Below, piece after piece: positions 34,796 through 53,880 of a DNA stretch of 64,000 nt. Position numbers and translations under genes: made by a program. Source of the stretch: Benincasa hispida (lineage: Eukaryota; Streptophyta; Magnoliopsida; Cucurbitales; Cucurbitaceae); contig NC_052357.1 in NCBI RefSeq assembly GCF_009727055.1, forward strand, positions 4,763,564 through 4,827,563, given 5' to 3'. Below the pieces are notes generated by a model that saw only the letters and a program-made list of their open reading frames with translations, was not told the origin of the DNA and searched no databases. Numbering within the stretch: the first letter of the stretch is position 1; each line of letters begins with the position of its first letter.

Positions 34796-37700
34796 AACTT
34801 TTAGCCTAATATTCAACCACTTAAAGAGGTGGATTCTCCTGTAATGACTACCCTCCAAATTCTCTTTACTTTTACCCCTCTTACCCACTGTACTTTGAAC
34901 CCTTATTTGCCAAATATCTAGTAAACTAATATTCAATGAAAAATATGCCCATATAACATCCTTTTCTAATATTCTTATTATTTACTTACTAATATTCGTA
35001 AGGAGTACTTGTCTTTTAATCTCAAATGTATTAGTGAGTAGATATTGCCATGATTTTATTTGGGATGGTTGATGTTTATGATGTCTGTTACTAGTCTCTT
35101 AGCTGTATGAGTCATTTATTGTTGATAATATTATTGGTTACACTTAACCACCAATTTTTGTTTAAATGCTGTTGGATGCTGCTTATCGGTCCCGTGTTCA
35201 CTTTAGCCCAATATGATAATGTGTTAAGAGCACCAATTCACCTTTATGGGCATGTAACAGATTTCATGCTGACATTCATTTGAGATTGTTGCAACCTTAG
35301 CTGTTACTTTGAAATATTGAAATAAAGAAGATACTACGCTAATTAGCTGTGTACAATTCTTTTTGGTCTCTTCCTCTCTGGAAGTCTTTTTTGACTCTAG
35401 TAGTTACTTTAGTAGTTTTCCCCTTGAATAACTTTGCAATACAATTCTTTTTAATCCAGGCCTATCTTCATATCACGAATATCACTCAGTGATATATGGA
35501 GGCCTGCAATGAAAAGTTGTGGGAGTGATATTTGGAAACGGTTGAAAACGTCCATTTCAATCCTCCTCTCTCAATCAGTGCTCCAGGTATTCTTTATTTG
35601 CTCCTTTCAAATTTCTAAGTGCCTCCCTTCCCATTAGCCGAGTTGAGCTGTTGGAATAAAATGGATTCACCCGAACATTGATGTAGATGGAGAATGTTAA
35701 TAAATAACCTACAGGTTAAGGAAAAAGAATCTCCACCAGGAGCAACTATTGCTCGAAGTCTTTCCAATTCAAATTAATAATGAAGGAAAAAAATTACTGA
35801 TATTACGAAAGAACCTTTTGTGAAGGGAGCTTCAGCTCAAGGAGAAGGCTTCAAAAGGCCTCTCTTTGTTTCTTTCAAGCCAACAAGACCACATAAAAGC
35901 TCTAACTGCATAATTCTACAATACTTTTGCTTTATCTTTCAACCACCTATGCGTGAGGGCTTCATGGAGCAAAATATCTATGATATTGAGGAGGCCAAAG
36001 GTAAGAAAAAAAAAAGCTCAGCAACAAAAGGGCAATGTAATACAGTGGTCTTAATATTCTGCTTCAATTAGACAGAAACAGGAGGTATTTTGGAAGATGT
36101 ACTAGTCAGAGTTTTTCATCCATCACTTGGGATTCTATCTCCAATATCCGTCACTTTTTGGGTGTTATTCCTTCCTATATCTAATTGACCAAGAGGGTCT
36201 TTAACTTTTTCAGAATAGAGGAAAGGTTGAAATTAGGGACTTTAAATAGGAATCCCCAAAATTTCAAGTTGTCAAAGAACTTTTTATCTGACAAACTAAT
36301 GCTTGCTGCACCAATCTTGTTTCTAAGTTGGAAACTTTTAATATCTCTATAGAAAGGAATCCTCCTAAGCCCCAAATCCCAATCACACGTATCTTTACTC
36401 TACGGTTACTAATCACCACCTCTTTTTTTTTTCCCTTTCTTTTTTGAATCTGATATCATGGAAATATCTGAAAATGAAGGTGCAAGGAGGTGGAATCAAT
36501 CTAACATTTTCCCGACATTTATGCTTATCTTGATCATGCTTCATTGTTGTTTCTTAGCTGGTGAAAGTTGTTCGATTATTTTGGTCATGTTCTTTTCAAG
36601 TGAATAACATATTTCTTCGTAATTTGTAATGTTCTGGTGTGTAATTGCAATGCACTATTTGCAGTTTGTTGACCGTCATTGGTCCTATGTTAAAATTTCA
36701 GTTATCTTTTTAATTATTCTTGTTTTTTAAAAAAATAATAAACCATGCTTCCGTTGAGAACTTTCAATTGTATATTCTTTCATGTCCTGTGGTTGTTAAT
36801 CTCAAACAACTTTATAACTTGCTGTTTGCTTGTGAATTAGGAGCCAGCTTTCCAAGAATTGATTTTACTTTACACCAAAGATGGAGGGAATAGTGGAGAT
36901 AAGACTGAGGTTCCATTATTGCAGTTAAAGATCTATGAGAAAATTCCTATTCCAGACTTACCAGTATATACTTCTCACACTTCGATGTCTGTTAATGTTT
37001 TCATTTTTCTTTTCATGCAATTTATCTTCCCTTGCTTTATATAGCACCTATCTTGCATTTCTTATTTGAGACATCTCTTCTTATTTTTACTCATTAATTT
37101 CAATCTTGGTTAAAATGACATGTAGGTGATCTTTCCTGACAAGAAACTATCGTTTCGAATTATAGATGCGGTATGGCCTGGATTTGATTTTCTCAAATGC
37201 ATTTTTTAGAATTGTTTGAATTGATATCCATGTGCATTAGAGTTGAAGAGTGTGTAGGATGTCAATGCATGGTTCTTTTGTAATTGTCATTTTATCAGCT
37301 TAAAACTTTTATTCTCGTGTTTTTCATTTCATTATATGATATTTATAATGAGCATGAGATGGTTTTGCTGGTGTCTAATGCATGGAAGAGAGAAATATTA
37401 TCTGTTGATATGGGTAATGACTATTTATAATTGATATTAGGGTTGGAAAAAATGTCTTAGTTAAGATGCCAGGTGACTGAGTGGCAAGTAGCAATTAGGA
37501 AAATGAGTATGAGATGAATGATCTCCTAGTAACCTGTGTCATTACAGCTAATTTAGTGAGTTGATTTGTTGGCTATTGGCATGCAAGGATTAACAAAACT
37601 TCTATTTTTCCCTCTGGTCTTGCTTCTCTAATCTGGATGAAATTGTTTAGAGCCCCATGCTCTGTAATGAGGTTAATAGACACAAATAAACAAGCAACTT

Positions 37701-40222
37701 GTTATGAGTGCATATCCAAGAATGATCATGGTCAAAGGCTTTCTTTCCCAAGGGACTCTATGAAAGCCAGCATAAGTAGCGTTTATTATAGGAGGAATGG
37801 TTTTGTTTTATCTGTAGTTTTATCAATGATCATTGTTCACATACTGATGTAGTTTACATCGCTGCCTACCAACTGACTTTTTGTTTTATTGAGCAATATA
37901 AACCCATATGAAATAAGTTGAGTCTTAATTATGAATTAAGTTTTGTGCTCAGTCACCTATTTGTTTGATCATCTGTAAAGTTAATATTAGTTGGATTCTA
38001 TAAAATTATAATGGTTCGTACTATAATTTTTGACCTAATCTCTATATCTAATGCCTCCAAATTGTAGCTACGCTTGGATGCTGCGACAATATTGGGACTT
38101 CTGGCTTTCTTCATTAATTACAAGTTTGAGAACGTCTTGTCCTCACCGTATGCTTCGTCTTAAACATTTTTTTCCCCTTTCTTTTTTGGAGTATATGCTT
38201 CTATGCAGTTTACATGCCTATACATGCGATGAATGTTAATGTATGCTACACGAATATCATCTAAATTTAGTGGTACATCGATTGTTGCATTTAATTCTAC
38301 TTGGCCTTCAAGTTTGGTACTTCGTGAAACCTAGAAGGTAAGCTTACGGATGATTAAATATTGTTTTAGATGGGTTCTATGCTTCTATTACTTGATATTA
38401 TAATATTAACTGGAATTATTGAATAAATTGGTTAAATTGACTTCTGGAGGTATGCATATAAGATGACTTTCTAATTAAATATTATATTGAGGTTGTAACC
38501 TCAATAAAGAGAACATTTCTTTTTTATGTATACTTGTGCATGTCACTTATTTGAAACCTAAAGAATAATTATTATTTCTTCTGGTTTTGCAATGTTTGAC
38601 TTTTTTCTCTTGCGCCTGTGTCTGCCATAGGTCAGCAATTGTTCTTGATGTGGTTGCTTTCAGTGCTCTTGTCATCTACATCACCCGAGTTGTTTTGGGT
38701 TACAAACAAACCTGGGATAGGTATCAAGTGAGTCAATTTTATTGATGCTCACGTGTCATTATTCTGCAAGCATTTGATGGTTGACCGATGCTTTTCTAAT
38801 CAAAAGATTTAAACAGTTATTGGTTAACAGGACACTGTATGAGAAAACTATAGCCAGTGGTTTCGGGTCAGTTCATTTTCTGTTGGATGCTTCAGAACAA
38901 CAGCAAGTGAGTTTTATTTGCAATTGTTTTACAATTTTCTGAGGTGCCTGCATTATGAAATCAATTTTGAATATACAAAAATGGAAGAAGTAAAGTCTTA
39001 GCTACCGCTAGGGTTGTAATATTTGACAGAACAGAATTACAGAAGGGTGAGCTTCAAAAGTGGGGTTTCTTTCACCCCTCACAAACTAGTTTCGCATTAT
39101 TAATAATGCGCGAGTCCAAAATTGCAGTCCGTATGGGTGGGGAGTGCTATTATAAAGGTGAAATGATGTGAATATATTTCCTCCTTGAGGTGCTTTGGCT
39201 AACATTCATTTTCTGGTGCAGTACAAAGAAGCTATCTTGGCCTATGCAATACTACTCAAAGAAGAAAATGGAGAGGTGTCTTCCTTTCCTTGTGTAGACG
39301 TAGATTTTTATATGTTTACATAGGCAAGCTGATGTGGTTGACGGAAGAATGAATGTCTTTTAAATTGCAGGCAAGATGTGGCAAAAGCATAGGGGACAAA
39401 TGTGAAAGATTTCTGTACGAGGTTTTAAAAGTGAAGGTAAGCAGATTAGGATGATAAATGGGAGTGAGAGTATTTGTTTGTTGTTTGACCCTAATTGAGA
39501 AGTACCCGTGTTCTCTAAAGACGTTTTAGTGCACAATAGTCTTTTGAGATTTAAAATTTGGTGCACAATAGAAAAATGTGAATACAATTTTAGTATGGAA
39601 AGAAAATAGTACGATGATTAGGAAGATAAAAAATTAAAAGAAAATAGAGCGCTTTATTTGAGATAGAAAGTTTCCTCTTATTAAAATTAAAATTTTTGTT
39701 TAGAAAAAGTAGGAAATCTAAACCTAAAGCATACACCACAAACGCTAAGGCGCAGGCTTCATTTGAAAGACACAGAGCCAGAAGTTGTTGTGCTTTGGAC
39801 TTGAGATATGTTTGGGACTCCAAAATAGTTAAAATCACTTTTCATATGCTTTTAATCATTTAGAACCGATTTTAATGATGAGAAAAATATATTTACAAGT
39901 TTAAAATTAAATATTAAATTAATTTTAAGTGATTAAAGATGTATTTCAAATAAATTTTGTATATGATAAAAGATAACTTTTTTAGATCACCACTAAACAT
40001 GCATTTCAAGGAACTTTTTAAGTGAATACTTCTACAACTATGCAGGTTGAAATGGCAATAGATAATGCAATAGAAACGTTGTCGCGATTGGGATTAGTAA
40101 CTCAAACAGAAGCAGAGGCAGATGGGAGAATTAGAGTGCAGGCTGTAGGCTGTGGGAAGGCTTATGAGGCGCTTCGACAATATTGGAACACCTTACTTGC
40201 TTCAACTTTATCATGTAATTAA
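31723..40222 (+). CDS. DUF3754 (TMEM143-like) membrane protein, probably plastid-targeted, 14 exons
   Basis: Spliced exons: 31723-32090, 32167-32484, 33109-33288, 33874-34009, 34157-34491, 35460-35586, 36841-36963, 37126-37170, 38068-38147, 38631-38727, 38817-38906, 39222-39275, 39371-39436, 40046-40222. All junctions are GT-AG and in frame; the total is 2,196 nt, 731 residues. Residues 1-~45 are Ser/Pro/Arg-rich with almost no acidic residues, fitting a chloroplast transit peptide. The C-terminal half carries the DUF3754 region: WVRELP..., FISRISLSDIWRPAM, two hydrophobic segments (~550-562 and ~573-594, LVIYITRVVLGY), then LLDASEQQQYKEAILAYAIL. Function is unknown; from memory the closest known type is Arabidopsis At2g46915 and animal TMEM143. 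The weakest splice call is the donor after 34009 (GTTGAC). No internal stops or frameshifts were seen, so the gene appears intact. The start at 31723 gives the transit peptide; Met42 is the next in-frame Met. Confidence 0.87.
34761..34796. repeat. (TC)n microsatellite in intron 5 of the DUF3754 gene
   Basis: About 36 bases of TC repeat with one TTT interruption lie in the 968-bp intron between 34491 and 35460. Confidence 0.9.
35587..36840. other. Long intron 6 of the DUF3754 gene
   Basis: At 1,254 bp this is the largest intron of the gene. It contains unspliced open stretches (for example 35820-36071) with no recognisable protein motif. I found no clear transposon ends. Confidence 0.6.
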
Positions 40223-41302
40223 ATACTGACGCCTTTGGGAACAGTCTGTGGGCACAACATTTCTTTCCTATGAGAATATGCAGTTTGGCTTTCTACTCCA
40301 CTTTTCCCTTTATACCTTTTGGTAAAGTTGTATTCTATAGAAACTGCATAATTGTTGTATGCAGCTGCACCCATACCATACCTGTGGGACTTTTATTTTC
40401 ATTTTAAATATATATATATATTCTTTTGTCTATCCTTTCTTTTTTGCAGGGTATTTTATTTACATCAAAATCATTTTTGTTATTTTCAAAATCACTATTA
40501 AATATTTTTTTAATCATTCAAAACCAATTTTGATGATATTGAATGATTAAAAGTATATTTAGAAATAAATTTGAACAGAACAAACGTGGCTTTAACAATT
40601 TCAAATAAGTAATTGTCATAGTTACACAATTTCATTGGTAAGTGTATGGTACCCATCACATATTTAAATAACGTTACTCAACATTCATGAATAATATATT
40701 TTTTACAAAATAAAAATAAAAATAACTCAATGTATAGTATGGTGTCTATATAGTACGATGGTTATTCTTTTTAAAATATTTATAAAAAGTTGATTTATAT
40801 ATTTTTTTCTACCCATCAAATATAAACTTTTTGACGGTTTGTTTGGATTAACTCCCTACTCTAATTTTAGAGAATAAAAAATGTTCTTTTTTTTCCTTGT
40901 GTGTTTGGTACCAAGTAAAAATGACTTGTTAAACAATTTTATGGGGTTATAATCGTTTTTTTTTAAATCTTTCTAAAAAAACAACACTTTTTTAAAGAAT
41001 CTCTTTAAAGTTGATTATAGAAAAAGTGATGGACAATAGATCATTTTATGATAACTTAAATTTGTCGAATCATTTTTAGTTTTAATGTAACCTAACATTC
41101 TATTATTGAAATCAATCTTAAGGAAATGTAACAAAATGAAATATAAAGATTTTAATTAAAATCATTCTTTATGTAGAAAGAATGTTTTCAGATAAAATAT
41201 TGTTTTAAAAAGTGTTTAAATTAGAAGTAGGCCAAAATCACCCCAGCATGTGGAATTTTTCAAAAATAGATCGAATATCTAGATTTTGGACCATGAAATT
41301 TT
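40223..41302. other. 3' flank of the DUF3754 gene
   Basis: This includes the presumed 3' UTR and AT-rich spacer up to copia element G. A (TA)n stretch near 40408-40420 and several T-rich runs are present; no gene is seen. Confidence 0.5.
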
Positions 41303-41307
41303 TTAAC

Positions 41308-41668
41308 TGTTATGAAAATTAAGGAACACCACGGGAATACGGATATAAAAAATATAATATAATAATATTTTTATATAAAAATAATAAATAAATAAATACT
41401 AAAATTATAAAATAAAATAACTCAAATATAAATTAAATAAAATCATGAAATTGGATAATATGGAAATTAGTGGAAATAGAACTTTCACCAACGTAGGTAT
41501 GTTCTTAAGATCCACCAAATGTCACGGTAAAGTGACAAGTAGGATGTGAACTTACATGGACACCAGGTATGAATAATAATATGGTGCATGGACAACATGA
41601 ATGGTGACACATGGTCTTTGAGACATTAAGCAATGGAGCATCTATTTTCTATTATAATATTCATAATA
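41308..41668 (-). repeat. Left (3') LTR of element G
   Basis: This 361-bp LTR begins TGTTATGAAAATTAAGG and ends ATTCATAATA. Read on the minus strand it starts TATTATGAAT, not TG, and ends in CA. It is followed by CTCCTTCTT, whose complement AAGAAGGAG is the polypurine tract. Confidence 0.87.
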
Positions 41669-41681
41669 CTCCTTCTTAGAT

Positions 41682-41685
<4 letters not shown>

Positions 41686-41720
<35 letters not shown>

Positions 41721-41769
41721 ATTAATATATATTATTATATTATTATATATATATATATATATATATATT
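41686..41769. repeat. (AT)n microsatellite in element G
   Basis: About 84 bases of AT/TA repeat with a few phase breaks lie just inside the left LTR of element G. Confidence 0.9.
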
Positions 41770-42228
41770 ATGCCTTGTTAAAACCTTACTAGGAAAAACC
41801 CTATTGAAGAAAAAAGAGTACATATTTCATATAATACATACTCCTAAAAAAATACAATATATTTACTCCCCTTGTGAAAACATCACTTAAGATTTCTGAG
41901 TCGCCACATTCCAATATTGTGCACCAATGTTTCAAAAGTTACGGTTGGTAATGCCTTTGTAAATATGTTTGCTAGGTTATCTTTCAAACAATATATTTAC
42001 TCTCCTCGGTGAAACATGTTTTGTTCTATCTCCTTTAATATATCATCCTTTGATTTGGGCTATGCAAGCTGTGTTGTATTCGTATAATATTGTTGGAAGA
42101 TTTTTATTAGAAGACAAGTCACACGTTTTACGAATGTGTTGAGTCATTGACCTTAGCCATACACATTCTCAACTAGCCTCGTGAACTACAAGAATTTAAG
42201 CATGATTTGAGGAAGTGACTGTTATAGT

Positions 42229-44400
42229 TTATTTCACCGACCATGATATAGCAGTTCCTCCATATGTGAACAGATAACCTATTTGAGATCTAGCTTTGTG
42301 TGAATTAGATAAATATCCATAATCTGCATAACCAACTAGATCAAAATTTGATTTATTTGAATAAAATAAACTCATATTGATTGTTCCTCGGAGATAACGT
42401 AGTATATGCTTAATTCTGTTCCAATGTCTTTTTGTAGGAGAAAAACTATATCTAGCTAATAAATTTATTGAAAATGCAATATCTGGTTTTGTACTATTAG
42501 CAAGATACATAAGTGCACCAATTGCACTAAGATATGATACTTCAGGACCAAGAAATTCTTCATTATCTTCTTGAGTTCGAAATATATCTTTCTTTATATC
42601 TAATGAACGTACTTCCATTAGAATATTTAATGGATGTGTTTTGTCCATATAAAATCTTCTCAAATTTTTTTCTGTATAAGTTGACTGATGAATAAATATT
42701 CCATTTGCTATATGCTCAATTTGCAAACCAAGGCAAAATTTTGTTTTCCCAAGATCTTTCATCTCAAATTCTTTCTTAAGCTATTCTATTGCATTTAAAA
42801 GCTCTTCAGGAGTTCCAATTATATTCAAGTCATCAACATATACAGTTATAATACCAAATCCTGATTGTGATTTCTTTATAAAAACACACGGACATATTGA
42901 ATTATTTTGATATCATTTTTTCCGTAAATATCCACTCAAGTGATTGTACCACATCCGTACTGGTTGTTTCAATCCATATAGTGATCTCTGTAACTTTATT
43001 GAATACCATTATTGGGAATTTGATGTATGTATTTCAGGTACCTTAAATTCTTATGGGATTCTCATATAAATATCATTATCAAGAGATCCATATAAATATG
43101 TTGTGACTACATTCATAAGATGTATATCCATACTTTTATACACAGTCAAGCCAATTAAATATCTTAATGTAATTGCACCCACCACCGGAGAATGTCTCCT
43201 CCAAATCAATACCAGGTCTTTGTGAAAAACCTTGTGTAACTAGTCTTACTTTATATATTGTGACCTAATTATTTTCATTTCTTTTCTTTACAAATACCCA
43301 TTTGTATCCCATAGGTTTAACACTTTCTGGTGTTCGGACTATTGGTCCAAAAACCTGATGTTTAGAAAGTGAGTTTAATTCTATCTCGATTGCTTCTTCA
43401 AACTGAAGCCAATATTTTCAATGTTGACATTCTTCAACAGATTTTGGTTCATGATCCTCATTTTCAGATATAACATCAAGAGCAACATTATATGCAAAAA
43501 TGTTGTCAATAATTATATTAGTTCGATTCCATCTTTTTCCTATTGTGACATAGTTTATTGAAATTTCATTATTATCTTTAGGTGTTTCACCTTCCTCACT
43601 AGTTATGTCAATAATTTCTTTATGAGTATTTACATCCTCAACCAAGTCTTTTTCACTATTAATTATTTTTTATTTTCGAGGATTTTTATCTTTGGGATCC
43701 AATAGTCTACCACGCTTCTGACGTGTTCCAGACTCATTAGTGATAACTTGTTGTGTTGGGATATCAATTTTGTATGGAATGTAGCTGATATATATGACTT
43801 AGTTACTTTTTTTGCATCTATAAATGCGTCTGGTAATTGATTTGCTATATTTTGCAAATGAATTCTTTTTTGAACTCCAAGTTCACATTGATTTGTACGT
43901 GGATCTAAATGAGACAATAACGATACATTCCATGTAATTTCTTTTTCCAGCTTCTTAATTCCTCCCCCTAATATTGGAAATTTTGTCTAATTAAAATGAT
44001 AATCAACAAATTGTGCAGTAAATACATCACCCCTCAAAGGCTCAAGATATTTAATAACCAATGGGGAATCATATCCAACATATATTCCTAGCCTCATTTG
44101 AGGACCCATCTTAGTGCGTTGTGGTGGAGTAATTGGAACATATATTACAGTGACGTTGCATGCAAAATAACATGCCCCCATGTAGATGAAGGAAGCTTAG
44201 CTCTCATAAGTAATGGTCTTGCAATTAATTACAAACGTTTTATAAATGATTCTGCTAAACATTTGTGTATGAACATGAGCTACGGGATGCTCAACACTTA
44301 TCCCAATTGACATATAATAATTATTAAAAGTTTGAGATGTAAATTCACCATTATCAAGATGAATGATTTTAATTGTATACTCAGAAAATTGTGCTCTTAA
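42229..44400 (-). pseudogene. Element G: integrase, RT and RNase H relic
   Basis: The minus strand reads copia pol in pieces: integrase C-terminal and linker (43987-44181, MGPQMRLGIYVGYDSP; 43663-43917); RT around 42800-43350 with frame breaks; and RT end plus RNase H in a long frame at 42229-42762 (MKDLGKTKFCLGLQIEHIAN, YLRGTINMSLFYSN, LVGYADYGYLSNSHKARSQI). It is broken by stops and frameshifts throughout. Confidence 0.82.
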
Positions 44401-46440
44401 CATGATTATTTGAGCAAGTAATCTTGCAAATGCAAGATTTCAACTTGATAATAAGCATACGTGTGACCATCTGCTGGATGCATCTATTAATACCATAAAA
44501 TATCTAAATGGTCCACTTGGTGGGTTAATGGGTCCACATATATCACCATGAATTTGTTCTAAAAATGCAGGTGATTCAATCCCCACTTTAGCTGGTGATA
44601 GTCTAATTATCAATTTTTCCTTGAGAGTAAGCATCACATGATAATTCATTAGATTGAAGAATCCTCTGGTACTTCAATGAGTGTCCATTTGAATTATCAA
44701 TAATTCTCCTTATCATTATAGATCCTGGATGACCCAATCAGTCGTGCAAAATTGTAAATATGTTTGGATTCATAAACTTCAGGTTCATTGTTGCATATGT
44801 TTCAATTACTCGTATATGAGTATAATACAATCTAGAACATAAAGCAGACAACTCTTCCAATATGAGTTTTTCATTTGAGACAATGGATATGATATATAGA
44901 TATTCCACATTATTCTTACTATCAGTCTCAATATGATAACCATTGCAACATATATCTTTAAAACTTAGAAGTTTTCTCTTTGATTGACTAGAGAACAATG
45001 CATTGTCAATTGTAACTTTTATTCCTTTAGGCAAAATAATATTTGTTTTTCTAAAACCTTCGATCAAGTTTGCAGAACCTGATATTGTATTTACTTTTGC
45101 TTTCAGCATTGTCAATTTGGAAAAGTATTTTTTATTTGTAAGTATTGTATGTGTAGTTGCACTGTTCGCCAAACATAGATCTTATTTGCTCATTTTTTAA
45201 ATACCCAACATATGAAAATGATCCACATTTCTTCATTAAAAGAAAATAATTACAATAAGAAAAACAACACTTAAAATATACAAAAGTTACTACAAAAACA
45301 TGAAGATAGATAAAAGAAAACAACAACATTAAGTTTAGATATTCTCAAAGTCAAAAGAAACAATTGATGTGTCACCAACTGTGCCAATCTTCTCTTCGGG
45401 AGATTCAAAGAGGTCTGCCACATTCAAATTTGTCATATGAAATGGGTCAAATATGTCATTATCCTGGTATGCAAAATTTGCTTACACATTTTTCTTTTTT
45501 TCTTCATAGAGGCTTGATAGAGATCAACTATTAAGTGTTTCTATGTACAATAGGTACGTGACCAATGCCCAGTCATTCCGCATCGGAAACATTTATTTTC
45601 AACACTCTTTGAACTTTTATCTTGTGAAGCTTTTCCTTTGTGATCATCATTTTGTGTGGTCATTTTGAAATTTAAATTATTAGAATGACCACCACGAAAA
45701 TAATAATCATTTCTTCCTCTGCCACGATTACGACCTCGACTACAATTATTATTAAAATTCACAGCATTTATTTCAGGGAATGGTATTGTTCCGATTGGTC
45801 GAGATTCATGATTTTTCATCAATAACTCGTTATTTTATTTGACCACGAGAATACATGAAATTAATTCAGAATGTTATTTAAAATCTTTATCTTGATATTG
45901 TTACTGCAAGAGCATATTCGAGACATGAAATATAGAAAATGTCTTCTCTAACATATCAACATCAGTAATTTTCTCTCCGCATAACAAGAATTTTGATCTG
46001 ATTTTAAATAATGTAGAGTTGTAATCACTTATTGATTTGAAATCTTGTAGCCTCAAGTGCATCCACTCATAACGAGCTTTAGGAAGAATAACTGTTTTTT
46101 TTTTTTTTTTTATATAATCATACATTATTTTAAATTTCTCCACAATATACGAGGATCTTTTATTGTAAGATATTCTATTTTCAATCTCTCGTGGACATGA
46201 TGACGAAGGAAAATCATAGCTTTTGCTTTGTCCTGACTGGATGTCATATTTTATTCTTTAATTGTTTCTCCCAAGTTCATAACATCCAGGTAAAGTTTGG
46301 CATTGAGCACCCATGACAAAAAATTATTATCATTAATGTCAGAAAATATTATATTTATATTATAAATTTAATATGTACTAAATATGCAAAATAACATTTA
46401 ATTTATTAATTATAACGAAGAGAGAAAAACTGACATAAGT
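44400..46440 (-). pseudogene. Element G: gag, protease and integrase start relic
   Basis: Gag at 45901-46143 (RLQDFKSISDYNSTLFKI, a common plant copia gag signature) is followed by a zinc knuckle at about 45541-45600 (CFRCGMTGHWSRTYC, CX2CX4HX4C). A protease-to-pre-integrase frame at 44738-45172 begins with MANSATTHTILTNKKYFSKL, then comes an integrase start at 44440-44649 (SPAFLEQIHGDICGPINPP). A homopolymer run (46093-46110) disrupts gag. Confidence 0.82.
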
Positions 46441-46826
46441 TTAGGACCTACCTTTAGCGGAGAAAATGACAGGAACTCGTGCTAATAACGTGATATGAAA
46501 ATTAAGAAGCACAACGGGAATACAAATATGAAAAATATAATATACTAATAATAAATAAATAAAACTAAAATTATAAAATAAAATAACTAAAACATAAATT
46601 AAACAAAATCATGAAATTGGATAATATGGAAATTAGTGGAAGTGAAATTCTCACAAATGTAGGTATGTTCTTAAGATCTACCAAATGCCACTAGTCAAAC
46701 TGACAATACATGGACATTAAACATGAATAACTACATGCCACATGGACAACATGAATGGTGACACATGACCTTTGGGATGTTAAGCAACGAACATCTATTT
46801 TCTATTATAATATTCATAATATTAAC

Positions 46827-48383
46827 AATTAATTATTAAAAAAATATATCTTTTTAGTCCTTAGATGTTGAATCTAGTTTCTTATTTGGTCATTTCAAAA
46901 TGTTATATTTTTAATTAGTTTTGAGTTTGATTCCAATGTAATACTTTTGAATTTTGAGTTTTGTTTCAATTTGGTCTCTAAATTTCAACATTTATACTTT
47001 CAACCTCAAATTTGTACTAAATATTCATTTTCAGTCGTTAGCGTTAATGCATATTAATTAATTTAAAGGAACTATAATGAATTAAGTTTTACAATTTTAC
47101 ATCATAATTATTTTAAATTAATTAATAGACATTATTGCCATAAATTAAATCTCAACAGTAAAATGTAACATTTTGAAATATAGAGACTAAATAGAAAGTA
47201 GGTTTAAAACCACATTTAATCCCCAAACTTTCATAGAAGCAACAATTTAGTTCCTTAACTTTGGTTTGTAACGATTTAGTCTATGTATTTTTATTTTTAT
47301 TTGTAACAATTTAGTCTTTAATCTTTGCCATGTAACATTTTATCCCTTATACTTTAAAGTTTGTAATAATTTAGTTTTTATTGTAGAAATTAGTGTAAAG
47401 TTCATTGAGATTCTTTTTTGTATAAATATTCTTATATACTAAAGTTCATTGCTATAAAATTGAAAAAAATAAAACTAAATTGTTATCAATCAAGAGTACA
47501 AGGAAAAAATTATTATATACTAAAGTTCATAAACTAAATTGTTACAAAATTGAAAAAAATATAACTAAATTGTTATGAATCAAATTTTAATAAATAAGAC
47601 CTCCTTAGGTAATCATTTGGTTTTTGGTTTTTGTTGTTTAAAATTAAGCATATTTCATCCACATTTTTTACAATGATTTGCATATTTATTAAGTACAATG
47701 GTTGAATTCTCAGCCAAATTCAAAAAATAAAAACAATTTTTTTAGTTCTCAAAATTTGGCTTGGTTTTTTAAACTATTAGTGAAAATTTGATATCAAATG
47801 AAAAAATTTGAAAATGAAATTAGTATTCGTATATATATATATATTTTAATAAAAGGGTTATTTTTATGAAATTTAGGGGCAAAAATATTTTGTAACGGAG
47901 AAAAAAAAGTAAGTTTTAAAAAGAGAGAGAAAGATCGGGTCGGGGCGGGCGGGTGGAGAAACTCGTGCGATATGCATATCCAATCCAAGTGGAGAACGGG
48001 CAGCCACGTCGGTGACCGCAAAACAGAATCTCACGGGTTGTGATCCGTCTCAACGCTGGCAATGTCAAATAAGAAGTTTTTTATACCTCACCATCTTAGC
48101 ATGCACCCTCCCCCACTGAATCATCGCCGATCCATTCCAATATCATAATTCATTCATAAGCGATTCTCAATACCAACAATTCCTACTCTCCTTTGTACAC
48201 ACTCTCTTCTCCCTCCCTCCATCTCTGCCCTGCTCGCTCGCTCGCTCGCTCGCGATCTCCGTCTCCATCTCCAGCTCGATCGGGACTTCAGGGTTTTGAT
48301 CGATTTTTGTTTCTTTATTTTGATCCTTCCTGTCTCCTGCTAACAATTCGATCTGCTTTCTTTCCGATCAATTCTCTTCCACA
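46827..48383. other. VHA-A upstream region and 5' UTR
   Basis: AT-rich spacer runs to about 47930, with phrases such as CCCCAAACTTTCATAG that recur in plant repeats. A GC-richer promoter stretch follows (CACGTC at 48005-48010 contains an ACGT core), then a pyrimidine-rich 5' UTR. The transcription start cannot be set from sequence alone. Confidence 0.5.
48232..48252 (+). repeat. (GCTC)n repeat in the VHA-A 5' UTR
   Basis: Five copies of GCTC lie about 130 bp before the VHA-A start codon, in a CT-rich leader typical of highly expressed plant genes. Confidence 0.85.

Positions 48384-53880
<5,497 letters not shown>

Larger units (their letters stand above)
41303..46826 (-). mobile_element. Full-length but decayed Ty1/copia retrotransposon G, target duplication TTAAC
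   Basis: Left LTR 41308-41668 (361 bp) and right LTR 46491-46821 (331 bp) align along their length (for example ATGAAATTGGATAATATGGA in both). They are flanked by perfect TTAAC repeats at 41303-41307 and 46822-46826. GTGCTAATAACG beside the right LTR is a primer-binding-type sequence on the minus strand. The internal 4.8 kb reads as minus-strand copia gag-pol. The LTRs are far shorter than those of A and C, so this is a different copia lineage. It sits between the DUF3754 gene and VHA-A without damaging either. Confidence 0.9.

Noticed and set aside
47794..48021. Minus-strand frame upstream of VHA-A
   Set aside because: It overlaps the VHA-A promoter, has no family signature and includes low-complexity Ile/Tyr runs from a TA repeat.
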